Shown here piece by piece: positions 58,947-64,000 of a DNA stretch of 64,000 nucleotides. Where the stretch lies: the NCBI GenBank assembly GCA_037176885.1, contig JAWWNJ010000100.1, positions 620,001 through 684,000 on the forward strand, written 5' to 3'. Source of the stretch: Favolaschia claudopus. Taxonomy: Eukaryota > Basidiomycota > Agaricomycetes > Agaricales > Mycenaceae. Positions within the stretch are counted from its first letter, which is position 1; every line of letters begins with the position of its first letter. The notes under the pieces were generated by a model, which ran no database searches, was not told where the DNA came from, and saw only the letters and a list, made by a program, of their open reading frames with translations. Made by a program: the position numbers and the translations under genes.

Positions 58947-58994
58947 CTGGACACAGCCAAATCATAATTTTCCTATTAACGTGGACACAGCCAG
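58947..58994. repeat. 48-bp repeat shared with the terminal palindrome
   Basis: This stretch starts CTGGACACAGCC, contains ATCATAATTTTCCTATTAAC and ends GGACACAGCCAG. It matches both arms of the palindrome at the end of the window (63727-63774 and 63810-63857) with about two mismatches. The two GGACACAGCC copies inside are direct repeats about 37 bases apart. It marks a dispersed repeat family. Confidence 0.75.
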
Positions 58995-59204
58995 GGGTTG
59001 GCTCACACATTTTCCCACCTATTTCTGCTCGCCTGCTGCTGCCCAGCCGGTTTCGGAGCCCGGCCTTGCCATCACCCGTAGATTAGAACGAATGATAGAT
59101 CAGATTTCATTAATGTAGCGAAAACATAATCTAATCGACATACACACACGCTGCACAACGTCTCGCAAACCAAAAAAGGAAATAGAGGAAATTTATCATA
59201 ATTT
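58995..59204. other. No gene seen
   Basis: Short spacer after the repeat, without any motif. Confidence 0.4.
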
Positions 59205-60655
59205 TCAATTCTTCTCCGATATTGGCTCTCGAGAAGCGTGACGCTGTAAATTCCCGCTCCCCACCGCCCACTCTTCACTGTCACCGTCACATGAGCGTAT
59301 TAAGAAGTGCAGCGCGCACAGATTTCGAGGCCGCGCTTCCCCAAATACCCAGCGCGTGACCATCGTATTCTGTGTGCGCTTCAGAACAAGATGAAAGCGC
59401 GGCGGCGGCGTTGCCGGCTCCCGTGCTGCTTCCCTGCTTCTCTTCCACATCGGCGCCGTCAATGGTGTTCCGTTTGGCGCAGATCTAGCGACGGGAGGGC
59501 TGGCGGGCATGGTGGGAACGCGGAGCTGATATGCGTGTTTCATGCCATATTGATTCGTTTCTCGTTGTCAAAGCGCGCAGGTTGGCATGAGCAGTGTTAG
59601 TGTAGGGCCAGCGTTGTCTGTCGAGCGGGGCGAAGGGGAGTGCTGGTGTGGGTGTATGCGGGTCATGTAGTTGCGGCGGCAGCGCGGCGTAGGACGAGAG
59701 CGGGTTTGAGGCGAGGTGGGTACTGCATCCCGCGTTATCGTGCGAGTCGGTTCGGGCGCGCGGAGTCGGAATGCGTGTAGCCGTCCCATGTCCACGGGTT
59801 GGGTCGGTGGGGGGCGCTGCATGTTGCCCTCTCTGATGTTTTGTCTTTGCCTCTGGCGTCGTGTCGACGCGGTGCAGTGGGGTCCGGCGGGACTCGTCGC
59901 GACGAGGAATATCTTGAGTTTCCTGAGGTGAAAACGGACGTGTGCGTTAGACAGTGCCCGAACGGAAAGATAAGGTACGTACCATTTCAGTTGACTCCCA
60001 AACCCCTGGATCTCATTCGAAATCAAGGCGAGGCCGGCGTCGAGTAGAATGCGAGGGCGGGCGTGTCAATCCGGGGGTTGCGACCAGCGGCGACAGTGGC
60101 ATTCGAGGAGGTGGGCTAGAACGCAGAGTAAATGATCATATACCGTATAGAGCGGCTGGAACAGTGTACTTACTTGATTGAGAGATTGACAGCAACGGAG
60201 TGGTCGCAAGGAGCGAAATGATGGGTAAGGCACGAGAACGAGAGCGAGAGCGAACGACGGCGTTTGGGCGCGAACTCGAGATGTAGTGTTGTCCAGCCTT
60301 GAAGAGAGGATGAAGTTGAGGTATGAAGTGAGAACGGGCAATGAGGCACACTGGGAAGAGGTCAGCGCAGAGACAAAAAAGGATGGGAAGGACGTGAAGC
60401 AAGGCGCACCGTAAAGTTGCCTACGGTGCATTTTTCTCCTCTTGCACGACCGAACAGACCCAAGGGTCTAGTGGAGCTTGAGGATCTCGCAAATCGGCAC
60501 AGAAATATGGAAACGTACCTCGCGCGTACATCATATCTCAAGTCGCGACTCGTTGGAGCAGAAGATTTATCGGGCGTGAGGGAATGTATGAGTTGCCACA
60601 ACGATTCGCCGTGACGTTGAGAGGGAAGTCGGTAGGTAGCGTTTGCCTCACGCAA
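59205..60655 (-). CDS. Possible multi-exon gene, unrecognised
   Basis: Weak call. The minus strand has a chain of fairly GC-rich open segments bounded by plausible donors and acceptors: 60655-60520 (MREANATYRLPSQRHGES), about 60360-60180 (ISSSRPNAVVRSRSRSRALP), about 60026-59990 and 59930-59568, then 59543-59205. Some junctions fit, for example GTACGT...CTCAG between about 59992 and 59932, but I could not keep one frame through the whole chain. An Arg/Ser-rich leader near the start would fit a mitochondrial targeting signal if the gene is real. No domain recognised. Confidence 0.25.
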
Positions 60656-63583
60656 GTGGCGTTGACTTCACAATAGTGCTATGGGCATGGCGGTGGTGGT
60701 GGTCTGTTCATTCGCGGTGCAGAAGCGTTGGTCAAAATTGCAAAGAGTGAAGCAGGATGGTGACGGGGCCAAGTAAGGACTTCAAGGTTGTCTGCGAAAA
60801 GCCTTAGGATGTGGGGCGGCGAAGATTTGGTCCACCAGACAAGATATGCAGTGGGTAGCTCATCGCCAGCCACAAAGAGGACAAGAGAAGTGTGCGCTGG
60901 CAAGGGGACGCGATTTGATCCGTACAACGGATTTCTTCCGATTCGCTGCGGATACCGGCTCCGAACTCCGAGTCCCGCTACAACGCCTAGATCCGTTTTA
61001 GGTAGTTTCACTATTCTCTACGTACATTGAAACCCTGCGCTCAACGTTGAAATGTCGCATGATACAGACGCCCACATTCTGCGAACAAATTCACGTGTAT
61101 ATACGCTAATTATTTGAGTCTTTGGTATTTACGCTTTCGCAGTCACGCCGCACTTGAGCCTGTCTACTAAAGCAAGCATTGAGTATCTCTGGAGTGTGCA
61201 CAATATAGCAGCTCAGCAAGAAGGTCGAGATAATTCAAACACTTACTTTATGTCACTCTCAGGGGGAGATACTTATGTTTCTCCGTTTTTGGAATATGTT
61301 GTCTCTCACCCTTTCAGACAGCTCGACTACTAGACTAGTAGTTGGAGACTGAATTCAACTTGAAAATAGAGTATAAAGCTAATAAAGAGCCACACTAGAC
61401 ACAGGATTGAGATTCTCTCAAATCAGCAAGGGGAAAGTCTTCAATATTGCGAAGCTTGACACTGTTACGCCGAATGTTAATGATACTTGAGCGCAGTGTT
61501 TGGAGTTCGTCATCGAATAGCGGATTTGAGTTCTACAACGTGTATCTTGATGTAAATCTGATATATATGGCTTCAAGAGTCTCCCCCATGCTATTCAAGA
61601 GCTCAAACACGTAGAAAACGCGTCGAACGTCGTTAAACGCGTCGAGCTCGACGGCGGCAAAACCCGAGTTGTCACGGTGTCACGCCGGCGCTTAACGCGC
61701 GCTTGAACGGAAATTCGAGTTTTCTCGTCTTCATATGCTGTTCTCAACACTCAAAGTTCTTGCCAAGGGTTGAAAAGCTCAATTTGATTCAGAGTTTAAC
61801 AAGAACAAGAACACAAGGGGAGAAAAAACCAGAAAATAGAGCCAATATCGTGTCAACATCAAGTCAAGGTGTAGATCCATTGGGCAAGAAAGTGGGATCG
61901 ACATATTTATAAGGGATCGCGGCAGCTGAGAAAGCGGGGTGGCATGCGTAGTGTGAGAAAGCAAGCCGAACGAAAGGCCACACAAGGATAATGTAGATTC
62001 GCGGCGGCGTTGCTTCATTGAACAAAATGACGGTTCTTGTGGTTGTCATCGTGGCAGTCGGAGCTCGGGGGTTGGTGGGGTTAAGCAATTGTGTCATATG
62101 TCGCAGTCAGGATCGACGCCGGCGTTGTGTTCGACGTCAGGTTTTTCTTGAGGCTTTGTCGTCGGGATCGTGGACGTTGTCATCAAAGCCAGGGAGCAAG
62201 CAAGGACAAATTCGAGTTGCGGGGCGTCAGTATCTTACGCGGTACCACCGTTTCCAGGCGGCGGGCATTGGGAGAAAGTCTTCAGGTAAGATAGAAGATC
62301 GGAACGAGTGTATAATGTACATACTCAAATCAAGTGCCTCGCACTGCGACAAACTCCCGCGCAGCGCAGACGTATTCAATACTACATAAGTCTCTGCTGG
62401 GTCCGGAGCATCTAAAGAGGAGATTAGTTTGAAGCAGAAGTCGGAAAATTAAAGTAGGTACACCAACGTGAGTTTCTCACCTAGCATCAAAGGCAATGAT
62501 TTACAGCCGCATTTCGAGCAAGCATGCCAGGTAGAGTAGCACGAAGGCGTTTATTGAACGTTTACGGGTCTTTATATCAGGCGAAAGAGGGGAGAAATAG
62601 ATTAAAAAACACGAACTCGAGAAGTATGATGAGTGACACTAACATGCTAGCAAATGCAATTCAGCCGCCGATGACGTTGCACCCGTATCGTAGATCCATC
62701 TCTTGTGAAGGGCTCGTCATTCGATGAAGATTTAGGACTCTTGACTGGTTCCGAGAGAGCGAAATTTGACGCAGACAGAGTGACGATACACTCAGTCTTG
62801 AGCTTGCCGACTAGTTAGAGCCCAAGAGCTGCTTCTGAATTAGATATTCGCTATATTGCATGCTTCTGGTGTGTTTGTTGCAGCTGGAACGACAACAGGA
62901 GCGGAAGAGGGAGTGTGGGTGACAAGTGGGTCATGCAAGTTAACAGTTAACAGGTTTATTTGGTTAGCTCCGTCTACATAAGACTCCGGTAAATAAGTAT
63001 AAACTAATATACCGCGCTAACTCGTCGTGAAAGAATTGGTGGTGAGAACTGCGTAAATCTGGCACACAAGGTTCCGTTGAATTTTCCATCGACAAGCTGG
63101 AGGTGATGGCTCACAAGCACAAACAAACTCACAGATCAGCAAAGAAAATCAAATCCAAACGAGAATACTGAGCCTTGGACGGTATCTAGGTATTAGCAAG
63201 CCACACTGACACTGCTACGGCCTAGAGAGGCATTAGAACAAAGTGTCGAGTGGATCATCGGATCGTCTTGGCATTTCCGAAGCCGGAAAAAGTATCTGAC
63301 TGGAAGAAATTGAGTAAAATCACCGAACTCAGAGACTTGACCGGCGTAAATGGAATAGAAAACCAGCAGCTTTCTTTTTGTCAACTTGATGTTTGTTCAG
63401 TGGATTCAGGTATATATTATTTGAAGCCATTAAGATTGATGGCGCTGATTTTAGGCGGGATTGATGGCGCAGTGATGTGCGGGGAGGCGCAATATAGCCC
63501 TGTCATTTGATGAAAGAAAGAAGCATGTCTGGATTTCTATCATTGTCAGATCAGCGCTTTGACATGTGCCATGTTGAGAATTG
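60656..63583. other. No gene seen
   Basis: Nearly 3 kb of AT-richer DNA with short frames on both strands. No motif, no long repeat and no consistent intron pattern noticed. Confidence 0.45.
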
Positions 63584-64000
63584 CCGGAATCAAGATAACT
63601 TAGATAAGGGTCCATGCTTGATGTTCCGGATAGCACCCAAATAGGCAGGAAATGGCCGGCTGTGCCGGATTGGGGCCGTAAAAAAGTGCAGGAAAAGAAG
63701 GGTTTGAGGGAGGAGATACGCAGGCACTGGCTGTGTCCATGTTAATAGGAAAATTATGATTAGGCTGTGTCCAGTACATTTAGTCTTTAATATATAAAGA
63801 CTAAATGTACTGGACACAGCCTAATCATAATTTTCCTATTAACATGGACACAGCCAGTGCCTGCGTATCTCCTCCCTCAAACCCTTCTTTTCCTGCACTT
63901 TTTTACGGCCCCAATCCGGCACAGCCGGCCATTTCCTGCCTATTTGGGTGCTATCCGGAACATCAAGCATGGACCCTTATCTAAGTTATCTTGATTCCGG
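63584..64000. repeat. Perfect palindrome reaching the window edge
   Basis: Two arms of 205 bases (63584-63788 and 63796-64000) are exact reverse complements by my reading, around a 7-base A/T spacer (AATATAT). The arms start CCGGAATCAAGATAACTTAG at the outer left. The right arm ends at the last base of the window, so the repeat may be longer. Each arm contains the 48-bp sequence also present at 58947. No gene overlaps. Confidence 0.9.

Overview
The window looks like nuclear DNA of a filamentous basidiomycete, most likely an agaricomycete. Genes are cut by many 45-60 nt GT-AG introns, and several families are typical of mushroom-forming fungi: F-box proteins of the LPNEIVSEIF type, expanded multi-pass membrane families, a CaaX pheromone-like precursor and a QDE-2/Argonaute gene. 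I found no tRNA, rRNA or CRISPR array.

Layout. 1-3.3 kb: an HMG-box transcription factor. 3.3-20.5 kb: gene-poor, repeat-rich DNA with a hAT-type MITE that has a perfect 8-bp target duplication, a foldback repeat and a pyrimidine-rich stretch I could not resolve. 20.5-27.8 kb: an F-box cluster, made of a tandem duplication that left a truncated copy, one longer F-box gene and two tail-to-tail paralogues. 28.2-32.3 kb: an Argonaute gene with about 27 exons. 34.2-36.1 kb: a pRiA4b-ORF3-like/MYND-finger protein. 37.9 kb: a 58-residue pheromone-like precursor with two copies of the same peptide. 39.9-43 kb: an unknown small protein and a SUR7/PalI-type membrane protein. 44.5-48.5 kb: a large membrane protein with a disordered tail, convergent with a coiled-coil gene. 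49.1-50 kb: a cyanamide-hydratase-like HD protein. 50.2-54.1 kb: an AYR1-like short-chain dehydrogenase split by a 2,844-bp terminal-inverted-repeat element. 54.6-58.2 kb: two multi-pass membrane proteins on the minus strand. 58.2-64 kb: mostly non-coding, ending in a perfect palindrome that runs into the window edge.

The genes do not form a pathway. They are ordinary dispersed fungal genes separated by transposon-derived sequence. The most notable points are the double-repeat pheromone-like precursor, the clean element insertion in the dehydrogenase, the single extra base that breaks the PIWI half of an otherwise complete Argonaute, and the terminal palindrome. Four single-base frame changes occur in three otherwise well-preserved genes, all in the same direction (one base too many). 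This leaves open whether they are biological or assembly errors.
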